In this document: positions 51,945 to 61,200 of the stretch, one piece after another
Numbering within the stretch: position 1 is the stretch's first letter
How the letters are laid out: each line of letters opens with the position of its first letter
NCBI RefSeq assembly: GCF_000981585.1
Contig: NZ_LN831776.1
Location: forward strand, 1,813,001-1,877,000
From: Paenibacillus riograndensis SBR5
GTDB lineage: Bacteria; Bacillota; Bacilli; Paenibacillales; Paenibacillaceae
Length of the DNA stretch: 64,000 nucleotides
Direction of reading: 5' to 3'
The notes under the pieces: generated by a model
Told to the model about the DNA's origin: nothing
The model's input: the letters and a program-made list of their open reading frames with translations, nothing else
Databases searched by the model: none
Made by a program: the position numbers and the translations under genes

Positions 51945-52907
51945 ATGGTGTTCAAGTTAGATGAGAGAATCAAGCTGCCGGCCGATAGAGAGTACGATGT
52001 GCTGTCAGCGGGAGAGATGCTGGTTGATTTTATATCGGAGGAAGATCAGAATACTGCAGGGCAGGGGACTTATCATCCTTTTTTCGGAGGGGCTCCTTCC
52101 AATATCGCAATGAATATCAGCCGCCTGGGTATCCGTCCTATAGTGGCTTCGGCAGTCGGTAATGACCGGCTGGGTTTTTTTTTGGTTGAATCATTGAAAA
52201 AGGCAGGAATTGATACCAAGTGTGTGCAGATTGTAGAGGATTCTACCAGTCTGGTGCTTATCACGAAAAGCACGTCCACCCCTGTCCCGATCTTTTACCG
52301 GGCTGCGGATTACCAATTGGCGTATACGCCGGAACTGGAGCAGGCTGTGCTGAAGGCCGGGTTCGTGCATTTCTCCTGCTGGCCGATCTCAATGGAGCCG
52401 TCGCGGCAGACCATTAACCGGGTGATTGAGGCGGCGAAGCGGCGCGGTATTCCGGTATGCTTTGACCCGAACTACCATCCCCAGGTCTGGCGGAAGGGCG
52501 AGGATGGCACAGCCTATGTCAAGAAGATCATCAGCCAGGCGGACATCGTGAAGCCTTCAGAAGACGATGCGGAGCGGCTGTTCGGCCGCGATACCCCCGA
52601 GAACCAGGTGCAAAAATACATCGCGCTCGGCGCAGGTCTTGTCATTATGACGCTCGGCAAAGACGGCGCTATTGTCTCGAATGGACAGGAGACGGCCCGG
52701 TTTGAGACGCTGGCGCATGAGGTGGTCGACACGACCGGAGCGGGTGACGCTTTCTGGTCGGGGTTCTATACGGCGCTTGTCAGAGGTGCAACGGTCCGTG
52801 AGGCGCTCCGCTCAGGTTTTGCCGTAAGCGCATTTAAGCTGAAATATACCGGTGCAGTGGTTCCGCTGCCGGATCTAAATATAATACAAGCCGAATACGG
52901 ATGTTAG
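51945..52907 (+). CDS. Fructokinase (PfkB family)
   Basis: A 320-aa ribokinase-family sugar kinase. N-terminal GEMLVDFIS and GGAPSNIAMNISRLG are the substrate-binding signature, and DTTGAGDAFWSGF near residue 265 is the ATP/anion-hole signature with the catalytic Asp. In a sucrose operon it would phosphorylate the fructose released by sucrose phosphorylase. ATG 51945 is placed after GGAGGGAG; a TTG 24 nt upstream is less likely. It is followed 14 nt later by the phosphorylase gene. Confidence 0.92.
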   Translation: MVFKLDERIKLPADREYDVLSAGEMLVDFISEEDQNTAGQGTYHPFFGGAPSNIAMNISRLGIRPIVASAVGNDRLGFFLVESLKKAGIDTKCVQIVEDSTSLVLITKSTSTPVPIFYRAADYQLAYTPELEQAVLKAGFVHFSCWPISMEPSRQTINRVIEAAKRRGIPVCFDPNYHPQVWRKGEDGTAYVKKIISQADIVKPSEDDAERLFGRDTPENQVQKYIALGAGLVIMTLGKDGAIVSNGQETARFETLAHEVVDTTGAGDAFWSGFYTALVRGATVREALRSGFAVSAFKLKYTGAVVPLPDLNIIQAEYGC

Positions 52908-52920
52908 GGGAGAGAAGACG

Positions 52921-54387
52921 ATGGTTAAAAATCAAGTGCAACTGATTACGTACCCGGACTCGCTTGGCGGGGATTTGAAGTCGCTTCATCATGCGCTGGA
53001 TGTGTATTTTCCGGATGTGTTCAAGGGCGGGGTGCATATTCTGCCTCCATTCCCTTCGTCGGGGGACCGCGGTTTTGCACCGCTGACCTATCTGGAGATT
53101 GAGCCTGCCTTTGGGGATTGGGCCGACATCCGGGCAATCGGGGAGCGGCATGATGTGCTGGTGGACCTGATGGTCAATCATATCTCCCGCCAGTCCCCTT
53201 ACTTTCAGGACGTCCTGCAGCACGGGCGGCAGTCCCGCTACGCAGATCTGTTCCTTACGCTGGATAAAATCTGGGCGGACGGACAACCGGTACAGGCGGA
53301 TATCGACAAAATGTTCCTGCGCCGCAGTAAGCCCTACTCCACTTTCACCATTCAGGACACAGGGGAAGAGCTTCAGGTGTGGACGACCTTCGGCAAAAAC
53401 GATCCGTCCGAGCAGATTGATCTGGATATCCGCTCGGAGAAGGTCAAGCAGCTGTTCATCCAATTCTTCACCTGCTTTAAGGAGAACAATATCAAGATCG
53501 TCCGGCTGGATGCGGTAGGCTATGTGATCAAAAAGCTGGGCACCAGCTGCTTTTTCGTTGAGCCGGAGATTTATGGCTTTCTGGACTGGATCAAGGAGCT
53601 GGCCGATTCCCTTGATATCGAACTGCTGCCCGAGGTGCATTCGCACTATTCGATTCAATACAAGCTGGCGGAGCACGGCTGCTGGATTTACGATTTTATC
53701 CTGCCTTACCGGATTCTTGATACGCTGCTGAACAAGGACAGCCGTGGGCTTAGAGAGTACTTGCGCACCCGTCCAGCCAAACAGTTCACAATGCTTGACT
53801 GTCATGACGGCGTGCCGGTCAAGCCTGACCTGGACGATCTGATCGACACGAAGGATGCCCAGAAGATCGTTGACATCTGTGTCGAAAGAGGGGCCAACCT
53901 GAGCCTTATCTTATCCGATGAGCACAAGGCGCCTGATGGGTTCGACGTCCATCAAATCCGCTGCTCCTATTACTCGGTGCTGAACTGCGATGACGATGCA
54001 TATTTGGCGGCGCGGGCGATTCAGTTTTTTGCTCCGGGCATTCCGCAGGTGTATTATGTCGGGCTGCTGGCTGGTGAAAATGATCTGGAGCGGGTGCGGG
54101 AAACCGGCGAGGGACGCGAAATCAACCGCCGCAACTATACGCTCCCGGAAATCGGGCAATCGCTGGAAAAGGAAGTTGTACAGCGTCTGCTTAAGCTGAT
54201 CCGGTTCAGAAATGAATACGAGGCGTTTAACGGCGACTTTACAGTGGAGGAAGCTGCAGCGGATGAAATCAGATTGTCCTGGAAGAAGGGCGAATTCCGC
54301 TGCACGCTGTACATTAACCTTGATACGATGCGCTCTGAGATTGAATATACGGACGGGGAGGGCGTGCTGGCGCAGCTTGAGGTGTAG
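52921..54387 (+). CDS. Sucrose phosphorylase (GH13_18)
   Basis: A 488-aa TIM-barrel enzyme converting sucrose and phosphate to glucose-1-phosphate and fructose. Length is typical (480-505 aa). Visible residues: the nucleophile Asp in KIVRLDAVGYV (Asp ~199), acid/base Glu in ELLPEVHSHY (Glu ~239), stabiliser Asp in MLDCHDGVPV, and the early LITYPDSLGGDLKSL and HILPPFPSSGDRGFAPL segments characteristic of sucrose phosphorylases. It conserves the glycosidic energy that a hydrolase would waste. Its partners are the importer and fructokinase. Confidence 0.94.
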   Translation: MVKNQVQLITYPDSLGGDLKSLHHALDVYFPDVFKGGVHILPPFPSSGDRGFAPLTYLEIEPAFGDWADIRAIGERHDVLVDLMVNHISRQSPYFQDVLQHGRQSRYADLFLTLDKIWADGQPVQADIDKMFLRRSKPYSTFTIQDTGEELQVWTTFGKNDPSEQIDLDIRSEKVKQLFIQFFTCFKENNIKIVRLDAVGYVIKKLGTSCFFVEPEIYGFLDWIKELADSLDIELLPEVHSHYSIQYKLAEHGCWIYDFILPYRILDTLLNKDSRGLREYLRTRPAKQFTMLDCHDGVPVKPDLDDLIDTKDAQKIVDICVERGANLSLILSDEHKAPDGFDVHQIRCSYYSVLNCDDDAYLAARAIQFFAPGIPQVYYVGLLAGENDLERVRETGEGREINRRNYTLPEIGQSLEKEVVQRLLKLIRFRNEYEAFNGDFTVEEAAADEIRLSWKKGEFRCTLYINLDTMRSEIEYTDGEGVLAQLEV

Positions 54388-54503
54388 GCTGTTGCCTTCA
54401 GGAGGCACGGGATGGTGTTAGCGGTTTGTTGGTCAGCCAATCTTTTCCTTACTAGGCCCGATAAATTATAATAGATAGACGAGCTTTAGGAAGGAGCAAT
54501 GCA

Positions 54504-55478
54504 ATGGCAACGATCAACGATGTGGCCGAACAAGCCGGTGTGTCCGTGACCACCGTTTCAAGAGTGTTAAACAACCGGGGGTATATCAGCGAGAAGACCA
54601 GGCAGAAGGTATACCAAGTCATGGACGAGCTGAACTATCAGCCCAATGAGCTGGCCCGTTCGCTGCTGCGCAAGCACTCGAATGTACTCGGGCTGATTAT
54701 CCCGAGCGTGGCGCATCCGTTCTTCGGCGAACTGGCGAACGCAATCGAATCTGTTGCTTATCAGCACGGCTTCAAGCTCTTGCTGTGCAATTCACAGCTC
54801 GACTCCGCCAAGGAGCGGGAATACGTTGATATGATGCGGCGCAACCGGGTGGACGGGATGATTCTGGGCAGCCATACGCTGGAGATCGGCGATTATACCC
54901 ATTTGAATTATCCGCTGGTTACCATCGACCGCAGGATAGGCGATATTCCGTTTGTCGCTTCGGACAATGAAAATGGCGGAGCTCTAGCGGCCCGTCTGCT
55001 GATCGCTAAGGGCTGCCGCAAGATCGGCCATCTGTCCGGCAATATGAAGCTGGATATGCTGTCCAATCTCCGTACGACCGGTTTTGAGCGTGAGGCAAGA
55101 CAGGGAGGCGTCAAATTTGTCACCTACCAGACCGAGTTGGATGTCTTCGATGAGCAGATTTACAATGAAATTATCCGGAAAATGTTCACTGAACACCCCG
55201 ACATCGACGGCGTGTTCGCGACAAGCGATCTGATGGCGCTGTTCGTGATGAAGTGGTGCCGCACGTTCGGGAAGGAGGTCCCCCGCGACGTGCGGATCAT
55301 CGGCTATGACGATATCGACGCCGCCTCATGGTACATGCCCGGGTTAAGCACGATCAAACAGCCGATTAAGGATATGGCCCGGCGGGCCGTTGAACTGCTG
55401 CTGGAGCAGATGGATGACAAGACGGTAGAGCGGGAGACCGTTCTGCCGGTGGAGCTAGTCGAACGGGAAAGCACCTGA
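54504..55478 (+). CDS. LacI-family transcriptional regulator
   Basis: A 324-aa regulator: N-terminal LacI HTH (ATINDVAEQAGVSVTTVSRV, residues 2-21, with the hinge helix PNELARSLL), then a periplasmic-binding-like effector domain (GLIIPSVAHPFFGELANAIE). It sits 116 nt after the phosphorylase gene and most likely represses the sucrose operon through the three palindromes at 48533-48590, with a sugar as inducer. That pairing is inferred from location. AGGAGC ribosome site; terminator downstream. Confidence 0.93.
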   Translation: MATINDVAEQAGVSVTTVSRVLNNRGYISEKTRQKVYQVMDELNYQPNELARSLLRKHSNVLGLIIPSVAHPFFGELANAIESVAYQHGFKLLLCNSQLDSAKEREYVDMMRRNRVDGMILGSHTLEIGDYTHLNYPLVTIDRRIGDIPFVASDNENGGALAARLLIAKGCRKIGHLSGNMKLDMLSNLRTTGFEREARQGGVKFVTYQTELDVFDEQIYNEIIRKMFTEHPDIDGVFATSDLMALFVMKWCRTFGKEVPRDVRIIGYDDIDAASWYMPGLSTIKQPIKDMARRAVELLLEQMDDKTVERETVLPVELVEREST

Positions 55479-55524
55479 CTGCGGCAGAAACGCCCCTAAG
55501 CCGCGCACAATCATTGGACAAGAC

Positions 55525-55561
55525 AAAAAGCCGCCTGCTGTCCGAAGCAGGCGGCTTTTTG
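55525..55561. terminator. Bidirectional terminator
   Basis: AAAAAGCCGCCTGCT and AGCAGGCGGCTTTTT form a perfect stem. It serves the LacI gene (+) and the exonuclease gene (-). Confidence 0.92.
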
Positions 55562-55621
55562 TGCGGGAAAACAGTTTGCAGAACCCCAGATCCGCCGGAA
55601 TGGATCGGGGGTTCTGCATGT

Positions 55622-56311
55622 TCAGAAAAAATTGCCCAAGGCAGAGCTGCTGCCGGAGGTGCTTTTTGCCGGGCGGGAGGAAGGCGGTGGAGTGCTTTTC
55701 TTGGCTGCTGCTTTTTTGGCTGGTTTCTTGGGCGGGGACTTAAAAGGCGTATAGCCGCCCGCATACATCGTTCCGGCCTTATAGCCCTGGCTGCCGGCCA
55801 GCAAGAGGGGATCGGTATGCTGCTCACGTTCCATCAGCTTCAGCAGTATCGCCGCCGCAGCTCTGGCGTCATCCAGCGCATCGTGATGCTTCAGGCTGAT
55901 CCCGAAATGCTGTGACACTACGTTCAGTTTGTGGGAGGGCAGCTCCTGCAGCATTTTTTTGCCGAGCAGGTAGGTACACATGTACTGAAACTCAGGATAG
56001 CTGTAGGCGGTCCGGTCCAGGCAATAGCGCAGCACACTCATATCAAAGGCAGCATTATGCGCGATGACCACCTCTCCCTGCAGCAGTGGTTCCAGTGTGG
56101 GCCATAGCTCATCAAACGTCGGTTTCCCCTCAACCATGGAGGGGGTGATGCCATGAATGGCAATATTCATGCCGTCGAACCGCTGCTGCGGATCAATCAG
56201 CCACACATGCTCGGCGCTCACTACACCCTCTCTCACTTGAACAAGCCCCAAAGCGCAGGCGCTTGAACGGCTGGAGTTGGCCGTTTCAAAGTCTATCGCA
56301 GTAAAATTCAT
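55622..56311 (-). CDS. DEDDh 3'-5' exonuclease (DnaQ-like) with basic tail
   Basis: A 229-aa protein. The exonuclease domain (residues ~1-165) has ExoI DFET (Asp7, Glu9), ExoII AHNAAFD and ExoIII HDALDDA, giving the complete DEDDh set. Such proteins act in DNA repair or replication proofreading, or in RNA trimming. The C-terminal ~50 residues are Lys/Ala/Pro/Ser-rich (PPKKPAKKAAAKK), likely disordered and nucleic-acid binding. It ends opposite the LacI gene at a shared terminator. Confidence 0.9.
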   Translation of the reverse strand: MNFTAIDFETANSSRSSACALGLVQVREGVVSAEHVWLIDPQQRFDGMNIAIHGITPSMVEGKPTFDELWPTLEPLLQGEVVIAHNAAFDMSVLRYCLDRTAYSYPEFQYMCTYLLGKKMLQELPSHKLNVVSQHFGISLKHHDALDDARAAAAILLKLMEREQHTDPLLLAGSQGYKAGTMYAGGYTPFKSPPKKPAKKAAAKKSTPPPSSRPAKSTSGSSSALGNFF

Positions 56312-56398
56312 AGGTAAAGCCCCTTATTCATCATATAGAATTCATATTAAAGGAGCGGAGAGGCAAATACAAACTATTGAATTTACAATGCATAGTGC

Positions 56399-56574
56399 AA
56401 CATCTCAAAAGTTCCTCCCTGGTTCTCCAACGGCGCTGGAGTCCATAACGATCGTGGTTCCCTTTATCCGGTCCGTCTGGAGGATTGAGATGTTCCGCTT
56501 CGTTCCAATTTGGTTTCATCTTAGCGCCAGGATCGTTTTGGTCACTCCGTCAGGGGAGGAACTTCTGGGATGTT
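56399..56574. repeat. 176-bp inverted-repeat element
   Basis: An arm at 56399-56421 (beginning AACATCTCAAAAGTTCCTCC) and one at 56551-56574 (ending GGAGGAACTTCTGGGATGTT) are inverted with ~4 mismatches. A third piece, TTGAGATGTT at 56484-56493, can pair perfectly with the left arm instead. It lies in the otherwise gene-free 56312-56719 gap; the right part of that gap is strongly AT-rich. Confidence 0.5.
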
Positions 56575-56719
56575 CTACTAGTGAATATAATATGATTTAT
56601 ATTATTGTTAAAAATATTTAAATATACTATGTATTAGAAGTCGGGCTTCAAGCGCCGTATCCATACTGTGAGTCATGGAAGAAGGCAATGAATTTGGCAT
56701 ATTAATACAGGAGGACTTT

Positions 56720-57940
56720 ATGATTCCAAATAAACAAATATCTAAATCAATATCTAAACCAACATCTAAATCAATATCAAAAAACACTGTATGTATGTTT
56801 CTGACTTATTTTTTTTCATCTTTAGGGGCTTATATTTTTGATATAGGAATAATAGTAGAATTGTATAAAATCTCAGGTTCCACCATAGCAGTTGGTGGTT
56901 TTTTTATTGTGCAATTTATTCCTTCCCTTATTTTAACACCTATAGCAGGTGCGCTAATAGATCGTCTAAATCAGAAATATATTTTATTATTTGTGAATAT
57001 TTTAAGAGGTGCTGCAGTCGCTCTTCTGCTAGTGCATCTCTCCATCGAAACAATATATATTGTTGCAGTTATACTTGGTATTTGTGATGAAACAAGCTCA
57101 TCTACCATTAGCTCAATAATACCTCAGACTACACCTTCAGAGGATATTTCAAAAATTAATTCAGTTCTGTCAACTACGGATTCGGTAAATATGATATTTG
57201 GACCAGCAATAGCGGGTCTATTGATAACGTTGGCTGGCATTAATGGAAGTATTTCAGCCGTGATCTTTACCTTTATTCTCGCTGGGTTAATGATTTTATT
57301 TATTGAGTATAAGTATGAGAAAGCAGTAAATGAAAAATCAAAACATTTTATTACGGAGATTAAAGAAGGTTTGGAAATTGTAACAAAAAGCAAGCTTGTT
57401 AAAAAAATTATTTTAATTTGGGGATTTTTATTAATTGGTGTCGGGGCGACGGGATCACTTATTGTTATTATGTTAAGTGATTATATGCACTTACCTACAG
57501 AAAGTTATGGTTGGATTATGACTGCGGAAGGAATTGGCTTAGTAATTGGGTCTGTTGTAATAATTCGTAAGAAAAAGCCGTATCACCATTATGATCTTAT
57601 AGTGGCTGGAATGATTTTATTAGGAGTATCATTAATGATAACATCATTCGCTGATAACCTTTTTGTTGTGTTAGGCGCATATTTATTTGTTGGCCTTGGA
57701 GCTGCATCTGCGCCGAATGGAATTCGTACGACGTTACAGACAGAACTCCCAGTAGAAATATTAGGACGGGTCTTTACTACAACAAGATTTATTATTAATA
57801 CATTACGTACTCTTTCTATTGCTATAGCTAGCATTTTGTCTAAGTTTATGAGTTTAAGAATGATCTTTTTTATTGCAGCTTGTTTTATTCTCTATGGTGC
57901 TTTCTCATCAAGAGGTTTAAAACGTCTTGAAAGAGTCTGA
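56720..57940 (+). CDS. MFS efflux transporter, AT-rich and probably acquired
   Basis: A 406-aa major facilitator protein with about twelve helices and a loop-2/3 motif (ALIDRLNQKYILLFVNILRG) like the MefA/EntS efflux branch. The N terminus is a Lys/Ser-rich repeat (ISKSISKPTSKSISK) from a 12-nt tandem repeat. Codon use is strikingly A/T-ending, with runs of ATA, AAA and TTA unlike all neighbours, and the upstream spacer is AT-rich too. This suggests recent transfer from a low-GC donor. Substrate unknown (drug or small molecule export is typical). ATG behind AGGAGG. Its last ~49 nt overlap the convergent acetyltransferase gene. Confidence 0.85.
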   Translation: MIPNKQISKSISKPTSKSISKNTVCMFLTYFFSSLGAYIFDIGIIVELYKISGSTIAVGGFFIVQFIPSLILTPIAGALIDRLNQKYILLFVNILRGAAVALLLVHLSIETIYIVAVILGICDETSSSTISSIIPQTTPSEDISKINSVLSTTDSVNMIFGPAIAGLLITLAGINGSISAVIFTFILAGLMILFIEYKYEKAVNEKSKHFITEIKEGLEIVTKSKLVKKIILIWGFLLIGVGATGSLIVIMLSDYMHLPTESYGWIMTAEGIGLVIGSVVIIRKKKPYHHYDLIVAGMILLGVSLMITSFADNLFVVLGAYLFVGLGAASAPNGIRTTLQTELPVEILGRVFTTTRFIINTLRTLSIAIASILSKFMSLRMIFFIAACFILYGAFSSRGLKRLERV

Positions 57941-58476
57941 AGGGCATGAGGAAGGGAGAATGCTCCCAGATCAAGGCAATAGCCCTTCACCAGGGTATCC
58001 CCGTTCATAATATCCGTCTCATAAGCCCGCTGGAAGCCTAGCCGCTCATATAGCTTAACTGCGGAGGCCATCATATCGGAGGTGTGAAGGTTCAAGGTGG
58101 CGGCTCCCAGCCCGATGGATCTTCTGGCGGCTTCACGGATCAACAGTACTGCGATGCCGCGGCCCCGGACACTTGGAGAAACCGCCAGCAGGCGGATAAT
58201 TGGGGAGCGAATGCCCAGCTCGGGTCGCCCGTACGCTTCTTCGGAGGACAGGAAGAGCAGCACGCTGCCGACAATCCGGTTATCTATTTCAGCGACGATC
58301 CGCGCATAGGGGGCAGTTCCGTGCACGGAATCAAGTATGGAACGGCGGTACTCCGCCCAGAACGGTTCAGGCAGCTCAGCGGCATACTGGCCGTACGCCT
58401 CCAGCAGCACTTTGGCGATAGCATCCCGGTCTGAATCAGCTGCGTTGCGGATAAGGATCTCTTTGGAGTTGGACAT
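57892..58476 (-). CDS. GNAT-family N-acetyltransferase with altered 3' end
   Basis: A 194-aa acetyltransferase with the GNAT fold: substrate helix IRNAADSDRDAIAKVL, acetyl-CoA loop VSPSVRGRGIAVLLIREA (residues ~110-127) and the C-terminal YERLGFQRAYETDIM. The substrate is unknown. ATG at 58476 follows AGGAGG. The last ~16 codons lie within the AT-rich MFS gene on the other strand, so the original stop was probably lost when that gene arrived and the tail is foreign. Confidence 0.85.
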   Translation of the reverse strand: MSNSKEILIRNAADSDRDAIAKVLLEAYGQYAAELPEPFWAEYRRSILDSVHGTAPYARIVAEIDNRIVGSVLLFLSSEEAYGRPELGIRSPIIRLLAVSPSVRGRGIAVLLIREAARRSIGLGAATLNLHTSDMMASAVKLYERLGFQRAYETDIMNGDTLVKGYCLDLGAFSLPHALQTLSRRFKPLDEKAP

Positions 58477-58566
58477 CTTGCGCCTCCTGTGAATCAAAAT
58501 GAATGAGGCCTATTATAGACGACAAATCCGATGAATATAAGAGGAATTTAATAATTCCGATAAATG

Positions 58567-58664
58567 GATAGAAAAGTTCTATCTATGTTTGTGACTTTTT
58601 TAATGGTTTTCTTGAATGATAACAAAGAAATTCAGTTGACAAAAAAAGGGGCTGTGACTAAGAT
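58567..58664 (+). promoter_or_regulatory. LysR-gene control region: palindrome and promoter
   Basis: GATAGAA-AAG-TTCTATC (58567-58583) is a perfect 17-bp palindrome. The promoter TTGACA (58636), 17 nt, TAAGAT (58659-58664) follows, and a TCTATAGGGA word (58675-58684) lies near the predicted transcription start. That word recurs before the downstream acetyltransferase gene. Confidence 0.6.
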
Positions 58665-58757
58665 ATAAACAAAATCTATAGGGAACTTTGCCTCTAATTC
58701 ATTGTTAATCGATCGGAATTATAAAATTTATTGAATAGGGATTAGGGGGGGCTACTA

Positions 58758-59651
58758 TTGAACATTGAAAATATCGAAGCGTTCGTCTATATCAACCACT
58801 ACGGGAGCTTCAATAAGGCAGCGGATGTTCTGTATATTTCCCAGCCTACAGTTACTGCCCGCATACACTCGCTTGAACGTGAGCTGGATTGCAGAGTCTT
58901 CGACCGGGTGGGCAAGCAGATTAATCTCACGGATAAAGGCAGGCAGTTCCTTCCCTACGCCCAGCAAATTCTTCAGGTCTATCAATCGGGCAAACATCAG
59001 GTTCAATCTAAAGGGCTGGTCCCGGATGAGCTGCGAATCGGCAGCACGATATCCGTCTCCAACTATCTGATGCCGCAGCTTCTGGTTCATCTGAAGGGCG
59101 CGTATCCGAATCTGAATATTAAACTGACCACGGCCCCCACGGAGGTGTTGATTGACAAGCTGAAAGCGAAGGATATCGATCTGGCCTTCATCCGCAAGGT
59201 GGTCAATCCGGCGATCCAGGCTTATCCGTTCTGTGAGGACCCGATTTCTCTATATGTGTATGAAGGGCATCCTCTGGCCCAGGCTAGACGTGCTTCAATC
59301 CAGGATATCCGCAGGGAGACGCTCGTGTTTTTTGAATGCGGCTCTTTGGATTGGCTGCGGCTGCACCGCGTATTCGAGAGTATGGAGCAGCCGCCGGATA
59401 TTGTATATCAGGTGGATAATCTGGAGACGGCCAAAAAGCTGGTGCTGCGAAAGGCGGGCATTGCTTTTCTCCCGGCTTTGAGTGTGCAGGAGGAGGTTGC
59501 GGCCGGAACCCTGACCCGGGTAGAGATTGCCGAGACGGAAGGGATCTCGCTCCGGACCAGCCTGATCTCCCTTAATGGAGAGTATGCCGGCTTTATCCAA
59601 ACGCTGCTGGAGCTGGGAACGGGCAATCAGCTAAATCGACTTATTGTATAG
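58758..59651 (+). CDS. LysR-family regulator (YtlI-like by context)
   Basis: A 297-aa LysR regulator: N-terminal winged HTH (FVYINHYGSFNKAADVLYISQPTVTARIHSLERELDCRVF, residues ~7-46) and an effector-binding domain (LRIGSTISVSNYLMPQLLVHLK). Start codon TTG, 7 nt after GGGGGG. In Bacillus subtilis, YtlI is the LysR activator of the ytmI-tcyJKLMN-ytmO operon for sulfur from S-methyl-cysteine and cystine. The same gene kinds follow here, so it likely controls them in response to cysteine status, though in the same orientation rather than divergently. Confidence 0.88.
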   Translation: MNIENIEAFVYINHYGSFNKAADVLYISQPTVTARIHSLERELDCRVFDRVGKQINLTDKGRQFLPYAQQILQVYQSGKHQVQSKGLVPDELRIGSTISVSNYLMPQLLVHLKGAYPNLNIKLTTAPTEVLIDKLKAKDIDLAFIRKVVNPAIQAYPFCEDPISLYVYEGHPLAQARRASIQDIRRETLVFFECGSLDWLRLHRVFESMEQPPDIVYQVDNLETAKKLVLRKAGIAFLPALSVQEEVAAGTLTRVEIAETEGISLRTSLISLNGEYAGFIQTLLELGTGNQLNRLIV

Positions 59652-59723
59652 ATCAATTAAAAAACTCTATTAGCGCATGGCTGCATGCAGTGATAAAGTT
59701 GATTGCAGATAATCACCACTAAT

Positions 59724-59742
59724 TCTATAGGGATTATAAAAT
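59724..59742 (+). promoter_or_regulatory. Candidate activator word and -10 region of the ytmI-like operon
   Basis: TCTATAGGGA (59724-59733) directly abuts TTATAAAAT, a good -10 without a matching -35. The same decamer occurs in the LysR gene's own leader. This is consistent with LysR-type activation, but not proven. Confidence 0.4.
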
Positions 59743-59765
59743 TTAAAACGGACGGAGGTGGCAGA

Positions 59766-60281
59766 ATGGGAGAGGTTTACCGGCTGGCAGAGCTGAAGGA
59801 TGCGGAGCGGCTGCTGGATATAACCTATCGTGCGTATGAGACGATTCGTGAACTCGGGCTGCACTGGCCTGCGGCCACAGCCGATCTGGCGCTGATTAAG
59901 GACAATATAGCCAAGAACGAGTGTTATGTGCTGGAGATTGATGGCAGCGTGGAAGCCACAATTACGTTGTCAAGAGGTGAAGAGATCAAGGCGCTCACTG
60001 AGCTGCCTTTTGTCAAATGGTTTGCGGTAAATCCGGATGCCCGGGGAAAAAGGTACGGCGGCAAGCTGCTGGACTGGGTTGAGGAGAATGTGATTCTCGG
60101 CAAGCTGGGTGCTTCTGCAGTTACTTTGGCTACGGCGGAGAAACATCCCTGGCTGGTTCCGATGTATGAACGGCGGGGATACGAGCGGATTCTGGAGCTG
60201 GACCCGCAAAATGGCGACGGGATTATGTATTTAATGCGAAAAAAGCTTATCGGTCAACCAACTACTATTCAAAGGGGCTAA
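59766..60281 (+). CDS. GNAT acetyltransferase (YtmI/SnaB-like)
   Basis: A 171-aa acetyltransferase: YRLAELKDAERLLDITYRAY at the N terminus, acetyl-CoA loop VNPDARGKRYGGKLLDWVEE around residues 82-100 and YERRGYERI near the C terminus. In the Bacillus sulfur-salvage operon, the equivalent enzyme N-acetylates S-alkyl-cysteines before monooxygenase attack. Position immediately before a cystine-type importer and an LLM monooxygenase supports that role. ATG 59766 behind GGAGGTGG. The importer gene follows 4 nt after the stop. Confidence 0.85.
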   Translation: MGEVYRLAELKDAERLLDITYRAYETIRELGLHWPAATADLALIKDNIAKNECYVLEIDGSVEATITLSRGEEIKALTELPFVKWFAVNPDARGKRYGGKLLDWVEENVILGKLGASAVTLATAEKHPWLVPMYERRGYERILELDPQNGDGIMYLMRKKLIGQPTTIQRG

Positions 60282-60285
60282 AACG

Positions 60286-61161
60286 ATGAAGAAGACGATC
60301 CTGCTGGTATATGGACTATTGCTGACACTGGTGATTGCGGGCTGCGGCACGAATAATAATGCAAACAGCAGCCAGGGCAGCAATACCGCTGAAGCAGCAG
60401 CGAAAACATCCACAGAGGCTCCTGCCGCAACTGACGCGGGCCAAGTAACCAAAATTGTCGTCGGCACGGGCACCGGTTTTCCACAGGTATGCTTCATTGA
60501 TGAGAACGGCAAGCTTACAGGCTTCGATGTGGAGCTGCTCAAGGATATCGACAGCCGGCTGCCGCAGTATGAATTTGAACTGCAGACGATGGATTTCAGC
60601 AATCTGCTGCTGAGCCTGGATACGAAGAAGATTGACCTGGTCGCTCACGTCATGGAGAAGAATCCGGAGAGAGAGCAGAAATATCTTTTTAATACAGAGC
60701 CTTATGCACACTGGAGAAACCGGATTGTGGTTGCCAAAGATAACAACTCGATTAAGACCCTCGATGATCTGAAGGGTAAAAAAGCCCTCGTCGGTGCAAC
60801 CAGTGCCCAGGCGCAAATCCTGGAGAACTACAACAAGGAGCATGACAATGCAATCAAAATCGTCTATCAGAACGGAGCCGCCAACGATACGGTAAGCCAA
60901 ATCAGCTCCGGACGGGTGGATGCCACGCTCGCGGCGGATTTTGTACTGCCGGTCATTGATCCGCAAGCCAAGCTGAAGGCATCAGGGCCAGAGCTGTCCT
61001 CTGCAGACATTCTCTACGTACTGCGCAAGGATGATGCCGATTCCAAGACGCTGGCTGATGCCATCGACGGAGCAATCAAGGAACTGAAGGCCGATGGAAC
61101 ACTGGCAAAACTGAGCACCGAATGGCTGGGAGCAGACGTTACTGCAGATGAAGTGAAATGA
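60286..61161 (+). CDS. Amino-acid ABC importer, substrate-binding lipoprotein (TcyJ/K-like)
   Basis: A 291-aa lipoprotein: signal peptide with lipobox IAGC (Cys ~21), a low-complexity linker, then a family-3 solute-binding fold (VCFIDENGKLTGFDVELLKDID). The family takes polar amino acids. The operon's permease/ATPase set matches the TcyJKLMN cystine/S-alkyl-cysteine importer. Only one binding protein is present, whereas Bacillus subtilis has two (TcyJ and TcyK). Confidence 0.9.
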   Translation: MKKTILLVYGLLLTLVIAGCGTNNNANSSQGSNTAEAAAKTSTEAPAATDAGQVTKIVVGTGTGFPQVCFIDENGKLTGFDVELLKDIDSRLPQYEFELQTMDFSNLLLSLDTKKIDLVAHVMEKNPEREQKYLFNTEPYAHWRNRIVVAKDNNSIKTLDDLKGKKALVGATSAQAQILENYNKEHDNAIKIVYQNGAANDTVSQISSGRVDATLAADFVLPVIDPQAKLKASGPELSSADILYVLRKDDADSKTLADAIDGAIKELKADGTLAKLSTEWLGADVTADEVK

Positions 61162-61200
61162 TTGGCTTTTCAAAAACTATGGGGAGGGGAGAGTGAACGT

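Noticed and set aside
56399..56574. T-box or other known riboswitch before the MFS gene
   Set aside because: No T-box sequence or downstream terminator pair could be recognised, and the gene is unrelated to amino-acid charging.
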